A stretch of DNA of 64,000 nt, from assembly GCF_003260265.1 (NCBI RefSeq), contig NZ_QITQ01000004.1, positions 62,001 to 126,000 of the forward strand, in the 5' to 3' direction. Of this stretch, positions 16,174-26,474 are shown piece by piece. A program made the translations under genes and the position numbers. The stretch comes from Roseovarius amoyensis (GTDB lineage: Bacteria; Pseudomonadota; Alphaproteobacteria; Rhodobacterales; Rhodobacteraceae). The number at the start of each line of letters is the position of its first letter. The first letter of the stretch is position 1. A model generated the notes under the pieces. It ran no database searches, was not told where the DNA came from, and saw nothing but the letters and a program-made list of their open reading frames with translations.

Positions 16174-18186
16174 CTACGCGGCGATCCTCGGCCGCCCGCT
16201 GGCTTCGACGGTGATGGTGGCCTCCAGAAACACCTCGCGCGCCTCTGCCTGCGCCGTCTTGAGGTCGCGCTCGGCCCGCATGTTGATGTCCGCCGCACCC
16301 GCGCGTTCGGCATCGGCGCGCGCCTCTGCCTCCAGCGCGGCCTCAAGCGCGGTCATCGCCTCCTGCGGATCGGCAAAGTCCAGCGGCCCGGTTTCCAGAT
16401 GCACACGATAACGCCCCTCGGCCGGCACGGTCACGGTGCCGCTCTTGCGGATCGTGACCCGCCCCACCACCGCGCCGATGGCATTGGCGACCCCGGCATG
16501 TTCGGGCAGGATCATTTCACATCCCAGCCGCTCGCCCACTGCCGGGTAATAGCTGGGCGCCGAGGCACCTAGCCCTACTACCGCCACGTCCAGCCCGGCA
16601 TCCAGCCGCACCAGCCCGCGATACCGCCCCAGCCCCTGCTGCATCAGCGCGTGCCGCGCCAGCGCATCGGGCGACAGGCCGAAATCGGTCTCTTCCTCGG
16701 CAAAAGCAGTCTCTAACAAGGCTAACACAGTCTGATGCATCAGCTGGTCAACGATCATCCGCGCCAGCGCCTCGGGGCTCTCTGCCAGCCGCGTGCCCGC
16801 GCCGGTGCGCCGCCGGGCCATCAGCGCCAGCGCCATTTGCGCCGCCTCGCCATCCCAAGCTGTCAGCCCGCCCAGAACATGGCTGGCATCCGACGGCGTG
16901 ACGCCGGCCACCTGCACCAGCCCCCGCGCCACCAGCCGTTTCAACGCGCCCGTCTCGGCCCGCGTCCTCAGCGCCCCGAACAGCGGACGCACACCGCCTT
17001 CCAGCCGTTCCAGCAGCGCGGCATCGCGCGGCTGCAACCCGCCAGTATCGCCGCCCGTATCGTCACCCGGCACCGCGCGCAGGAAACGCCCGTCGGTTTC
17101 GTGCGGGGTATCGCGGCGCAACTGTTCCTCCAGCACCCGGCGCACGCCCTCGGGGTCCTCCAGCGCGATCAGGCTGACCGGCACCACCCGGCGCGGGCCC
17201 AGCGTGACACCACCCGAAAGCCCCTCTTCGATAACCTGCACCTCGCTGTCGCCGCCCAGGCCAGAGGTGCGCATCGCCACCGCCTCGACCATGGTCCGCC
17301 AGGGGCCGACCTTGGCGCCCTCCGGGTCGATCGCGGGGCGTCCACCGCGCAAGAGCGCCACGTCGGTGGTGGTACCACCGATATCCGACACCAGCGCATC
17401 CTCGGCCCCGGTCAGCCACCGCGCCCCCACGATGCTGGCCGCCGGACCGCTAAGAATGGTCTCTATCGGCCGCTCCATCGCCTGCCCGGACGAAATCAGC
17501 GCCCCGTCGCCACGCACCACCATCAGCGGCGCCTTGACGCCCAGCGCCGTCAGCTTGCCCTCGGCCTTGGCGATCAGCCGCGCGATCATCCCGATCAGCC
17601 GCGCGTTCAGCACCGCCGTCAGCGCCCGCCGCGGCGCCCCCAGCCGCGCCGACAGGTGATGTGAACAGGACACCGGCCGCCCGGTGATGGTGCTAATCAT
17701 CTCGGCCGCGGCGTTTTCATGCGCGGGGTTTCGGGTGGCAAAGCGCCCTGCCACCGCATAGGCCGAAACCCCGTGATCGGTGCGCAGCCATTGCTCCAGC
17801 GCCGCGCAGTCGAACGGCGCAGCCTCGGCCCCGGCATGGTTGTGCCCGCCCGCCAGCACCAGTTCGGGGTCGCCCGCCAGCGCCTCGCGCAGGCCGTGGC
17901 GGTCAAGCTCATCCTCGGCGAACCCGATGGCAATCAGCCCTACGCGCCCGCCCTGCCCCTCGACCAGCGCGTTGGTGGCCAGTGTCGTCGACAGCGCCGC
18001 GATCCCGATATCGCCCGGCGCCACCGCGCCCTGGGCAATCACCGCTTCGACCGCCGCGCCGATCCCCTGCGCCAGGTCGTGCCGGGTGGTCAGCGCCTTT
18101 GCGCTCGCCACCACCTCGCGCTCGTCGCGGATCAGCACCGCGTCGGTATAGGTTCCGCCAGTGTCGACGCCCAGCATCAGTGCCAT
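16174..18186 (-). CDS. Hydantoinase/oxoprolinase family protein, HyuA-like
   Basis: 670 residues from the ATG at 18186, with AAGGAG nine bases upstream. The N-terminal region ([16 protein letters not shown]) and the central [12 protein letters not shown] are the paired ATP-binding motifs of the HyuA/acetone-carboxylase-beta family, related to actin/hexokinase folds. Such proteins hydrolyse hydantoins, 5-oxoproline or N-methylhydantoin with ATP, usually with a HyuB partner. No HyuB-type gene is adjacent here. The middle and C-terminal parts look intact. It is 82 bases upstream of kbl on the same strand, so it may share its transcript. Substrate unknown. Confidence 0.75.
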   Translation of the reverse strand: MALMLGVDTGGTYTDAVLIRDEREVVASAKALTTRHDLAQGIGAAVEAVIAQGAVAPGDIGIAALSTTLATNALVEGQGGRVGLIAIGFAEDELDRHGLREALAGDPELVLAGGHNHAGAEAAPFDCAALEQWLRTDHGVSAYAVAGRFATRNPAHENAAAEMISTITGRPVSCSHHLSARLGAPRRALTAVLNARLIGMIARLIAKAEGKLTALGVKAPLMVVRGDGALISSGQAMERPIETILSGPAASIVGARWLTGAEDALVSDIGGTTTDVALLRGGRPAIDPEGAKVGPWRTMVEAVAMRTSGLGGDSEVQVIEEGLSGGVTLGPRRVVPVSLIALEDPEGVRRVLEEQLRRDTPHETDGRFLRAVPGDDTGGDTGGLQPRDAALLERLEGGVRPLFGALRTRAETGALKRLVARGLVQVAGVTPSDASHVLGGLTAWDGEAAQMALALMARRRTGAGTRLAESPEALARMIVDQLMHQTVLALLETAFAEEETDFGLSPDALARHALMQQGLGRYRGLVRLDAGLDVAVVGLGASAPSYYPAVGERLGCEMILPEHAGVANAIGAVVGRVTIRKSGTVTVPAEGRYRVHLETGPLDFADPQEAMTALEAALEAEARADAERAGAADINMRAERDLKTAQAEAREVFLEATITVEASGRPRIAA

Positions 18187-18230
18187 TTCCGCGCTCTCCT
18201 TGTCCTGCCCCGGCCGGGATACGCCCGCTG

Positions 18231-19298
18231 TCAGCCCCCTGCCTGCCTGTTTGCGTCATCCTGCAGTCGATTCAGTGCCCAGGCCGCGGCATCGGCCACG
18301 GTCGGGTCGGGATCGTCCAACAGCGCCCGCGCTGCCGCCACCAGCGCCTGATCGCCGGAATTGCCGATCGCATACAGAACGTTGCGCACGAACCGGTCGC
18401 GCCCGATCCGCTTGATCGGCGAGCCGGAAAAGAACGCCCGGAACCCGGCGTCGTCGAACGCCGCCAATTCGGCCAGCCGCGGCGCCAGCAGGTCGTCGCG
18501 GGCGTGATACTTTACCTCCCGCGCGGCCTGGGCGAACTTGTTCCAGGGGCAGGCGGCCAGGCAATCGTCGCAGCCATATATACGGTTGCCCAGCAATGGG
18601 CGCAGTGCCTCATCCACCGGGCCCTTGTGCTCGATCGTCAGGTAAGAGATGCAGCGCCGCGCATCCAGTTGCCCCGGCGCCGGAAAGGCCCCAGTGGGGC
18701 AGGCATCCAGGCAGGCGCGACAAGCACCGCAATGGTCACTCTCGGGCGTGTCGGTTTCCATCTCCAGCGTGGTAAAAATCGACCCCAGAAAGAACCAGCT
18801 TCCCAGCCTTCGGCTCAGCAGGTTGGTGTGCTTGCCCTGCCAGCCCAGCCCCGCCGCCTGCCCCAGCGGTTTTTCCGGCACCGGGGCGGTATCGACAAAC
18901 ACCTTCACCTGCGCCGCCGGGTCGCCCCCCGCCTCGGCGATCAGCCAGCGCGCCAGCCGTTTGAGCCGCTTCTTCATCACGTCGTGATAGTCGCGACCCC
19001 TCGCATAGACCGAAATCGTCCCCCGGTCGCGCCGCGCGTGGGTCTCTGTCGGGTCATGCTCCGGCGTATAACTCTCGGCCAGCATGATCACCGAACGCGC
19101 CTCGGGCCACAGCGCCGCCGGGTTTCCGCGCCAATGCGTGCGTTCGGCCAACCATCCCATCTGCCCGTGCCGCCCCAGCGCCAGGAATTCCTCCAGCCGC
19201 TCGGGAACGTGCCCCACGTCCCGGGGCCGGCAAATGCGCGCCTCGTCAAAGCCCTCTTCGATGGCACGCGCCACCAAGCGTTGTTTCAGCTCATCCAT
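18231..19298 (-). CDS. queG: Epoxyqueuosine reductase
   Basis: 355 residues. The N-terminal cobalamin-binding region includes [11 protein letters not shown] with the proposed catalytic aspartate D136. Two 4Fe-4S clusters are supplied by [12 protein letters not shown] (C190, C193, C196, C200) and CDDCLAACP (C243, C246, C250) with C216. A short HEAT-like repeat region near the C-terminus (about 265-345) would bind tRNA. QueG reduces epoxyqueuosine to queuosine in tRNAs with GUN anticodons, the last step of the pathway. Other queuosine genes are not in the window. The bases just upstream of its start belong to the dispersed repeat seen at 4.0 kb. Confidence 0.93.
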   Translation of the reverse strand: MDELKQRLVARAIEEGFDEARICRPRDVGHVPERLEEFLALGRHGQMGWLAERTHWRGNPAALWPEARSVIMLAESYTPEHDPTETHARRDRGTISVYARGRDYHDVMKKRLKRLARWLIAEAGGDPAAQVKVFVDTAPVPEKPLGQAAGLGWQGKHTNLLSRRLGSWFFLGSIFTTLEMETDTPESDHCGACRACLDACPTGAFPAPGQLDARRCISYLTIEHKGPVDEALRPLLGNRIYGCDDCLAACPWNKFAQAAREVKYHARDDLLAPRLAELAAFDDAGFRAFFSGSPIKRIGRDRFVRNVLYAIGNSGDQALVAAARALLDDPDPTVADAAAWALNRLQDDANRQAGG

Positions 19299-19300
19299 GC

Positions 19301-19330
19301 TTCATCTGGCCGAAAATACCTCGGGGGAGG
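19301..19330. repeat. Dispersed GGTATTT/CCAGA repeat upstream of queG
   Basis: On the minus strand this reads CCTCCCCCGAGGTATTTTCG then GCCAGATGAA, closely matching 4001-4033. It ends two bases before the queG start codon, so the element would form the 5' leader of queG. Confidence 0.55.
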
Positions 19331-19378
19331 CGCCGCGCCAGCGGCGGCGGGGGCAGCGCCCCGGGCCGGCAGCCGAGT

Positions 19379-20044
19379 TCAGAAATCCAGGTCGGCATAA
19401 TGCGCCGGCGGCGGAAAGCCCGACACCTGGTCGGCCAGAATGCTGCGAAAGGCCGGGCGCGACTTGATCTTGGCGTACCAGTCCTTGACCGTCTCCGACC
19501 GGTTCCAGTCCACGTCGCTGATGTAATCCAGCGAACTGAGATGCGCGGCGGCGGCGAAATCTGCCAGCGTCATCACATCACCCGCCAGCCAGCGCCGCCG
19601 GTCCAACAGCCAGGCCATGTAATCGAGGTGGAACTTGATCGCCCGCGCCCCAGCCTTGATCTTGCCGCTATCGGGAAAGCCCTGCTTCATCATCTTCTTG
19701 TTCACCCGCTCATACAGCAGGTTCGCCGTCACCTCGGAATGGAACTTGTCGTCGAACCACGCCACCAGGCGGCGCACCTCATACCGCGCATCTGCCGCGC
19801 GGGGCATCAACGGCGGTTCGGGGAACTTTTCCTCGATATATTCGCAGATCGGCGTGCTTTCGGTCAGAAACTTGTCCTCGAGCTTGAGCACGGGAACCTT
19901 GCCGGCGGGATTGCGGCGCAGGAAATCCGGCGCCTTTTCCCAATAGCGTTCCTCGACCAGTTCGCATTCGATGCGCTTTTCGGCCAGGCACAGCCGGACC
20001 TTGCGGCAGTAGGGCGAAAGCGGGACGTGATAGAGCTTGGCCAT
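19379..20044 (-). CDS. Glutathione S-transferase family protein
   Basis: 221 residues. The N-terminal thioredoxin-like domain (1-78) has LSPYCRKVRLCL, with a possible redox cysteine, NPAGKVPVL with the cis-proline, and the glutathione-contact ESTPICEYI. The C-terminal all-helical domain (about 85-205) contains the conserved LAGDVMTLADFAAAAHL N-capping region. It is cytoplasmic and would conjugate or reduce glutathione-linked substrates. It is transcribed with queG downstream and mtgA upstream, with 60-80 base gaps, and nothing in the context fixes its substrate. Confidence 0.88.
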   Translation of the reverse strand: MAKLYHVPLSPYCRKVRLCLAEKRIECELVEERYWEKAPDFLRRNPAGKVPVLKLEDKFLTESTPICEYIEEKFPEPPLMPRAADARYEVRRLVAWFDDKFHSEVTANLLYERVNKKMMKQGFPDSGKIKAGARAIKFHLDYMAWLLDRRRWLAGDVMTLADFAAAAHLSSLDYISDVDWNRSETVKDWYAKIKSRPAFRSILADQVSGFPPPAHYADLDF

Positions 20045-20104
20045 GACCCAATTCTTTCAGATGTTCCGGGGGCCACCCCTCATTGCCTTGAAAGGCGCGA
20101 CAGT

Positions 20105-20833
20105 TCAATCCTCGAAACAGGCAGCGCGCCCGTCGCGGCGGATGGTGGCTGCCCCGTCGCGGATCATCGCCGCCCGCCGGGCCAGTCTCGGCCCGGGGCG
20201 CGCGGCCGAGCGTTCCTTGGGGTTGGGCAGCACCGCCGCCAGCCGCGCCGCCTGTTCGGCGGTCAGCGCATCGGGGGTCACGCGAAAATAGTGCCAGGCC
20301 GCCGCCTCGACCCCGAAGACACCTTCGTCAAACTCGGCCACGTTCAGATAGACCTCAAGGATGCGCCGCTTGGGCCAGACGGTTTCGACCAGCGGCGTGA
20401 TCAACGCCTCCAGCGCCTTTCTGATCCAGCTGCGGCCATGCCAGAGATAGACGTTCTTGACCGTCTGCTGGGTGATGGTCGAGGCCCCGCGCCCCGCGCC
20501 CTCGGCAATCGCAGTGCGGATCGCGGCCATATCAAACCCCCAATGGGCACAGAAATTGGCATCTTCCGCCGCCACGACCGACCGCGCCATCACCGGGGCG
20601 ATGCCGCTCATCGGTACCCAGACATGTTCGATACTGCCCAGACGCGATGTCTCCTGCCGCATGTAGAATGTCCGGGGCGGATTCACCACGCGATGCGCGA
20701 TGATCGCAAGAACTGCCACCACGACCAGCGCCAGCACCGCCCTGCTGGACCAGCGCCAGATCCAGCGCAGCGGGTGCAACCGGCGCGGTTTGCGCGACCT
20801 GCGCCCCTTTCTTGCGGTTTTTCGCTTTGCCAT
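20105..20833 (-). CDS. mtgA: Monofunctional biosynthetic peptidoglycan transglycosylase
   Basis: 242 residues. A very basic N-terminus (1-28) leads into one membrane anchor (about 32-49) and a periplasmic GT51 domain. The catalytic glutamate is E90 in [15 protein letters not shown], followed by [13 protein letters not shown] and [13 protein letters not shown], the standard GT51 motifs. No transpeptidase domain is present, hence monofunctional. It polymerises lipid II into glycan strands. Confidence 0.93.
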   Translation of the reverse strand: MAKRKTARKGRRSRKPRRLHPLRWIWRWSSRAVLALVVVAVLAIIAHRVVNPPRTFYMRQETSRLGSIEHVWVPMSGIAPVMARSVVAAEDANFCAHWGFDMAAIRTAIAEGAGRGASTITQQTVKNVYLWHGRSWIRKALEALITPLVETVWPKRRILEVYLNVAEFDEGVFGVEAAAWHYFRVTPDALTAEQAARLAAVLPNPKERSAARPGPRLARRAAMIRDGAATIRRDGRAACFED

Positions 20834-21017
20834 GTTCTCCGCTACCGCGCGCGCGGTCCCGTTTCAATAGCGGCGGGTCCGCGCCACGGGGCGGGCTGAG
20901 AACGGTGGCTGGCGCATTTGAGCTGGTCTGGTGTCGATTCCGGCGGCTGGCCTCGCCCCGACGCCAGCAATCAGGATACCAGTCATGACCGCCGGTTACC
21001 CTGCGCTTCTTTCACCC

Positions 21018-21653
21018 TTACGATCTGCGCAATACGGCATAGACAATTGAACCGCCGAACGAAATGAACACAGCACCGAACACCAATGATATCAAGCTTC
21101 TAAATCGTTCAAACAGGTTGATCGCCATCCGCGTCGAAAAGAGCGTTGCGGTTATCGAGTGAAATGCCACGGCCAACAGGCCGCACAAGACCACGATGAG
21201 GCCCAAATACCAACCAGGCGCCGTAGCGGGAATGAACGCCGTCATCACCGAACCAAAGAACAGGGCTGCTTTCGGGTTAGTCATGCTTACAGTGAGCCCG
21301 GTAAAAAATGACTTCCTAAGTCGATGTACCTGCGTCGGCTTGAAGTTCAGGCCACCGCTTTGATCAATACCACCTTTCAGGGATTTCAACCCGAGCCAGA
21401 TCAGGTACCCCGCACCTGCCAGCTTTAGCGTCAGGACGGCTCTTGGAAACAACTGGAAAAGGATAGCCACCCCCAGTATCGCAAATGTGGCCCAGACAAA
21501 TGCGCCACAGGCCAATCCCAGACCTGTCGATATTCCATGCCTTCGCCCGTATTGCAGCGATACCGCGATAACGGCGAACATGTTCGGTCCCGGAGTAATC
21601 CATGCCAGGACGTTGACCAACACTATGTTGACGAACGAAACGACCAGATCCAT
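21018..21653 (-). CDS. LysE/RhtB-family amino-acid exporter
   Basis: 211 residues with about six membrane helices. WITPGPNMFAVIA near the N-terminus is the RhtB/LysE signature, and MTNPKAALFF marks the second half. It exports amino acids or homoserine-lactone-like compounds. Its base composition stands out: three hand-counted 60-base lines give about 40, 48 and 57% G+C, against clearly higher values in flanking genes. Together with its isolation between longer spacers, this suggests recent acquisition. Substrate unknown. Confidence 0.88.
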   Translation of the reverse strand: MDLVVSFVNIVLVNVLAWITPGPNMFAVIAVSLQYGRRHGISTGLGLACGAFVWATFAILGVAILFQLFPRAVLTLKLAGAGYLIWLGLKSLKGGIDQSGGLNFKPTQVHRLRKSFFTGLTVSMTNPKAALFFGSVMTAFIPATAPGWYLGLIVVLCGLLAVAFHSITATLFSTRMAINLFERFRSLISLVFGAVFISFGGSIVYAVLRRS

Positions 21654-21796
21654 CAGTTAGCCTCCGTGCTGTCGGGAGGCTACAGACAAACCGCTCCGTT
21701 TGCCAATGGCGGCGGTCATGCGCTGCCCGGCGCCGCGCAAGGCCATCTATCCGGGCGCTCCTTCTCATTGCCCGCGCGGGCTCAAGGCCGAAGGCC

Positions 21797-21840
21797 GCCG
21801 CGCATCGCCGACGCGCCCCCACGCGGCGGCGATGCGCGGC
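21797..21840. terminator. Large GC-rich inverted repeat downstream of gltB
   Basis: A perfect 13-base inverted repeat (GCCGCGCATCGCC / GGCGATGCGCGGC) with an 18-base loop lies 22 bases beyond the gltB stop. On the plus strand it is followed by TTTT, on the minus strand by no U-tract. It probably ends or stabilises the gltDB transcript. Confidence 0.45.
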
Positions 21841-21862
21841 TTTTCCCGGTTCCAAACAGGCT

Positions 21863-24800
21863 CTATTCCGCCGGAATCGCCTCATCCTCGATGCCCAGCG
21901 GGTGCTCCAGCTTGTTCAGCATCTCGCGCGGGCAGATCTGCAGGAAGTTGCGCTTTTCCTGGTCCCAGTATTGCAGGATCTCCTGCGCCCGGCGGCTGCC
22001 TGTTTCGGCGGCATGACGTTCGATCAGAGATCGCAACTCTTTCAGCCAGTGGTCTTCTTGCACGGTGAAGACGACCACCGATTCCGGGTTGATCAGAGCC
22101 TGTGACACGCCCTCCGGGTCATAGAGATAGGCCATGCCCCCGGTCATGCCGGCAGCGAAGTTTGCGCCGATGGACCCCAGGATCACGGCGACACCGCCGG
22201 TCATGTATTCGCAGCCGTTCGAGCCGCACCCCTCGATCACCACCTTCGCGCCGGAATTGCGCACGGCAAAACGTTCGCCCGCGCGGCCAGCCGCGAACAG
22301 GTATCCATCGGTCGCGCCATACAGCACAGTATTACCGATGATGGTATTCTCGGCCGCCACCAGCGGGCTCATCTGCGGCGGGCGCACCACGATGGTGCCG
22401 CCGCTAAGCCCCTTGCCGACATAATCGTTGGCGTCGCCCGATACTTCGATCTTCAGCCCCGGCGCGGCAAAGGCGCCCAGGGACTGACCGGCGCTGCCGT
22501 TCAGCTTGATCGTCAGGTGATCGGGTTGCAGCGTGTTACGCATGCCGAAGTTGCGCACGATATGGCTGGAAAGCCGCGTGCCGACGGTGCGGTCGGTGTT
22601 CTGCACGGTATAGTGCAGCTGCATCTTTTCACCGTCCTGCAGGAACCGCTGCGCATCGCGCACGATCTCGGCATCCAGCGTGTCGGGCACCTCGTTGCGC
22701 GGCTTGGTCCTGTCATAGCGGATCTGCTGCGCCCCGTTCACCGTGATCAGCAGCGGGTTAAGGTCGAGATCGTCCAGATGCGCCGACCCGCGGCTGACCT
22801 GGGTCAGCAGGTCGGCCCGCCCGATCACCTCGTCCAGCGATCGCGCCCCGATAGAGGCCAGCAATTCGCGCACCTCCTTGGCGTAGAAGGTGATCAGGTT
22901 CACCACCTTGTCAGCGGTGCCGGTGAACTTGGCGCGCAGGTCCTCGTCCTGGGTACACACACCGACGGGGCAGGTGTTCGACTGGCACTGGCGCACCATG
23001 ATGCAGCCCATGGAAATCAGCGCAGCGGTGCCGATGCCGTATTCCTCGGCCCCCATCATCGCCGCCATGACGATGTCGCGCCCGGTACGCAGGCCGCCAT
23101 CGGTCCTGAGCGTCACGCGCTCGCGCAGCTTGTTCATCGCCAGAACCTGGTGGGCCTCGGTCAGCCCCATTTCCCACGGCAGGCCGGCATACTTGATCGA
23201 AGTTGCGGGCGAGGCCCCGGTGCCGCCATTGTGCCCCGAAATCAGGATCACGTCGGCCTTTGCCTTGGCCACACCGGCGGCGATGGTGCCAACACCCGAC
23301 TGTGCCACCAGCTTGACGCAGACCTTGACGGTCGGGTTGATCTGCTTGAGGTCGTAGATCAGCTGCGCCAGGTCCTCGATCGAATAGATGTCGTGGTGCG
23401 GCGGCGGTGAAATCAGCGTCACCCCCGGCGTCGAATGCCGCAGGCGCGCGATCAGGCCGGTGACCTTCATCCCCGGCAACTGCCCGCCTTCGCCGGGCTT
23501 GGCGCCCTGGGCCACCTTGATTTCCAGCTCCTCGCACTGGTTAAGGTATTCCGCCGTCACGCCGAACCGGCCGCTCGCCACCTGCTTGATCTTGGCAGAG
23601 GGGTTGTCGCCGTTGGGTTCGGGCACGAAATGCGCCGGGTCTTCGCCGCCCTCGCCGGAATCAGAGCGCGCGCCGATCCGGTTCATCGCTACGTTCAGCG
23701 TCTTGTGCGCCTCGGGCGACAGCGCGCCCAGGCTCATGCCCGGAGTGACAAAGCGCTTGCGGATCGCGGTGACGCTTTCGACCTCTTCCAGCGGCACCGC
23801 CGTGCCCAGCGGCTTGATCGCCAGCAGGTCGCGCAGGTGGATGGGCGGGTTGGCCTGCATCGCCTGGCTGTAACGCTTCCACAGCTCGTAACTGGCCCTG
23901 TCGCAGGCGGTCTGCAGCATGTGCATGCCTTGCGCGCCCCAGGCGTGGGTTTCGCCCGACTTGCGCGCCTTGTAGAATCCTCCGATGGGCAGGATGTCCC
24001 GCCCGCCGCGAAACGCCTGGGTGTGGACCTCTTCCAGCTTGGCCTGGATGCCGCTGACACCAATGCCGGAAATCCGGCTGGTCAGACCGGGGAAATATTC
24101 GGCGCACATGGCGCGCGACAGGCCGACCGCCTCGAAATTCAGGCCGCCGCGATAGGACGAGATGACCGAGATGCCCATCTTGGACATGATCTTCAGCAGG
24201 CCCTGGTCGATTGCCTGACGGTAACGCGCGACGTTCTCTGTCTGGGTGCCGGGCAACAGGCCCCGCTCGATCCGGTCGGCGATGCTGTCCTGGGCCAGGT
24301 AGGGGTTGACCACGGTCGCACCGGCGCCGATCAGCACCGCGAAATAATGCGGGTCGATACATTCGGCCGAGCGCACGTTGAGGCTGCAGAAGGTGCGCAG
24401 CCCCATACGGGTCAGGTGCGAATGCACTGCCGAGGTGGCCAGGATCATCGGCATGCCGATACGCTCTTCGCCCAGCGCGGTGTCGCTCAGCACGATATGG
24501 CCCGAACCGGACCGCACGGCATCCTCGGCCTCGGCCCGGATACGGGCCAGTCCCTCGCGCAACGCGCCCGGACCGGGGGCAAAGGTGCAGTCGATCTCGG
24601 TCACTTCGCCTTCGAGCTCGGCCATCAGCACATCCCACTCGGCATTGGCGACGAACGGGCTTTCCAGCACGACGATTTCGGTCTGGGCGCTGGATTCGTC
24701 GAGCACGTTCTTGAGGTTGCCAAACCGGGTCTTGAGGCTCATCACCCGGTATTCGCGCAGGCTGTCGATGGGTGGGTTGGTAACCTGGCTGAAGTTCTGG

Positions 24801-26395
24801 CGGAAGAAGTGCGACAGCGGGCGATAGTGCTTGGACAACACCGCGCTGGGCGTGTCGTCACCCATCGAGGCGATGGTTTCCTTGCCGTCCTCGGCCATCG
24901 GCGCGAGGATCTGCTCCAGTTCTTCGATGGTATAGCCGGCAGCGGCCTGGCGGCGGCGCAGCTCGCTGCCCGAAAACAGCGCATGTTCGGGCGTGCCGGT
25001 CAGCATTTCATCCAGATCGTGAATCTTGCTGACCCATTCGCCGAATGGCTGCGCCTCGGCCAGACGGTTCTTGATCTCGGTATCGTGATAAAGCCGCCCC
25101 TCGCCTATATCGACGGCCAGCATCTGGCCCGGGCCCAGCGCGCCCTTTTCGCGCAAGTTGGATTCGTCGACGGGCACCATCCCGCTTTCCGACCCAGCGA
25201 TCACCAGCCCGTCGCCGGTGACCACATAGCGCATCGGCCGCAGCCCATTCCGATCCAGCCCCGCACAGACCCAGCGGCCATCGGTCATTGCCAGCGCGGC
25301 GGGGCCGTCCCACGGCTCCATCACCGAGTTGCAATAGGAATACATGTCGCGCCAGGCCTGCGGCATTTCCTGGGCCTGCTTGGACCAGCTTTCGGGCACC
25401 AGCATTGTCTTGGCCATCGGTGCGGTCCGGCCGGCGCGCACCAATACCTCGAACACCGCGTCAAGCGCGGCGCTGTCCGACGACCCGCCCGCGATGATCG
25501 GCTTGATATCTTCGGCATGGTCGCCAAAGGACGCGCTGGCCATGCGAATCTCGTGGCTTTTCATCCAGTTGATGTTGCCCTTGAGCGTGTTGATCTCGCC
25601 ATTATGAGCCAACATGCGGAACGGCTGCGCCAGCCACCACTGAGGGAAAGTGTTGGTGGAATAGCGCTGATGATAGATCGCAAAGGCCGACTTGAAACGC
25701 TCGTCCTTGAGATCGGGATAGAATTCCGCCACCTGCTCGGCCAGCATCATGCCCTTGTAGATGATGCTGCGGCAGCTCAGGCTGGCGATGTAAAGGCCGT
25801 TGATCCCGGCCGCCTGCACCGCCTTTTCGATCCGGCGGCGCACGACGTAAAGCTGACGTTCGAATTCTTCCTCGGGGATGCCGCGGGCGTTGGAAATCAG
25901 GATCTGTTCGATCTCGGGACGGGTGGCGTTGGCCTTTTCCCCCAGCACCGAGACATCCACCGGAACATGCCGCCAGCCATAGATGTAATGGCCCATGCGC
26001 AGCACCTCGGACTCGACGATGGTGCGGCAGGTTTCCTGGGCGCCGAAATCGGTGCGCGGCAGGAACACCTGCCCCACCGCCATCAGCTCGTTGGCGCGCG
26101 GCTCGTGGCCGGTGCGGCGAACCTGGTCATAAAAGAACGGCACCGGAATCTGGATGTGGATACCGGCGCCATCGCCGGTCTTGCCATCGGCATCGACGGC
26201 GCCGCGATGCCAGATCGCCTTGAGCGCGGTGATACCGGCCTCGACCACGCGGCGCGACGGTTCGCCGTCGATGGAAACCACCAGCCCCACGCCACAGGAC
26301 GAATGCTCGTCCTCTTCGCGGTACATGCCGTTTTCGGCCAGCCATTTGCGGCGCGCTTCTTCGGCAACCGCCCAGTCTTGTTCCAGTTTCGTCAT
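21863..26395 (-). CDS. gltB: Glutamate synthase (NADPH) large subunit
   Basis: 1510 residues from the ATG at 26395. The amidotransferase nucleophile is Cys34 in EHSSCGVGLV, so the first 33 residues are a propeptide removed on maturation, as in Azospirillum GltB. The class II glutaminase domain runs to about 430, followed by the central domain, the FMN/3Fe-4S synthase domain (GCIMVRQCQSNTCPVGVC carries the three cluster cysteines with 5 and 4 residue spacing) and the C-terminal beta-helix domain with GG/G repeats. It transfers the glutamine amide to 2-oxoglutarate and works with GltD. It is transcribed after gltD with an 79-base gap. Confidence 0.97.
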   Translation of the reverse strand: MTKLEQDWAVAEEARRKWLAENGMYREEDEHSSCGVGLVVSIDGEPSRRVVEAGITALKAIWHRGAVDADGKTGDGAGIHIQIPVPFFYDQVRRTGHEPRANELMAVGQVFLPRTDFGAQETCRTIVESEVLRMGHYIYGWRHVPVDVSVLGEKANATRPEIEQILISNARGIPEEEFERQLYVVRRRIEKAVQAAGINGLYIASLSCRSIIYKGMMLAEQVAEFYPDLKDERFKSAFAIYHQRYSTNTFPQWWLAQPFRMLAHNGEINTLKGNINWMKSHEIRMASASFGDHAEDIKPIIAGGSSDSAALDAVFEVLVRAGRTAPMAKTMLVPESWSKQAQEMPQAWRDMYSYCNSVMEPWDGPAALAMTDGRWVCAGLDRNGLRPMRYVVTGDGLVIAGSESGMVPVDESNLREKGALGPGQMLAVDIGEGRLYHDTEIKNRLAEAQPFGEWVSKIHDLDEMLTGTPEHALFSGSELRRRQAAAGYTIEELEQILAPMAEDGKETIASMGDDTPSAVLSKHYRPLSHFFRQNFSQVTNPPIDSLREYRVMSLKTRFGNLKNVLDESSAQTEIVVLESPFVANAEWDVLMAELEGEVTEIDCTFAPGPGALREGLARIRAEAEDAVRSGSGHIVLSDTALGEERIGMPMILATSAVHSHLTRMGLRTFCSLNVRSAECIDPHYFAVLIGAGATVVNPYLAQDSIADRIERGLLPGTQTENVARYRQAIDQGLLKIMSKMGISVISSYRGGLNFEAVGLSRAMCAEYFPGLTSRISGIGVSGIQAKLEEVHTQAFRGGRDILPIGGFYKARKSGETHAWGAQGMHMLQTACDRASYELWKRYSQAMQANPPIHLRDLLAIKPLGTAVPLEEVESVTAIRKRFVTPGMSLGALSPEAHKTLNVAMNRIGARSDSGEGGEDPAHFVPEPNGDNPSAKIKQVASGRFGVTAEYLNQCEELEIKVAQGAKPGEGGQLPGMKVTGLIARLRHSTPGVTLISPPPHHDIYSIEDLAQLIYDLKQINPTVKVCVKLVAQSGVGTIAAGVAKAKADVILISGHNGGTGASPATSIKYAGLPWEMGLTEAHQVLAMNKLRERVTLRTDGGLRTGRDIVMAAMMGAEEYGIGTAALISMGCIMVRQCQSNTCPVGVCTQDEDLRAKFTGTADKVVNLITFYAKEVRELLASIGARSLDEVIGRADLLTQVSRGSAHLDDLDLNPLLITVNGAQQIRYDRTKPRNEVPDTLDAEIVRDAQRFLQDGEKMQLHYTVQNTDRTVGTRLSSHIVRNFGMRNTLQPDHLTIKLNGSAGQSLGAFAAPGLKIEVSGDANDYVGKGLSGGTIVVRPPQMSPLVAAENTIIGNTVLYGATDGYLFAAGRAGERFAVRNSGAKVVIEGCGSNGCEYMTGGVAVILGSIGANFAAGMTGGMAYLYDPEGVSQALINPESVVVFTVQEDHWLKELRSLIERHAAETGSRRAQEILQYWDQEKRNFLQICPREMLNKLEHPLGIEDEAIPAE

Positions 26396-26474
26396 CGCGC
26401 CTTGCCCTTCCTGAATCCGGTGGGTCGGGGATATGCCCAATCAGTATCTGTTGTGCCCGCCACAGGCGGTGTTG

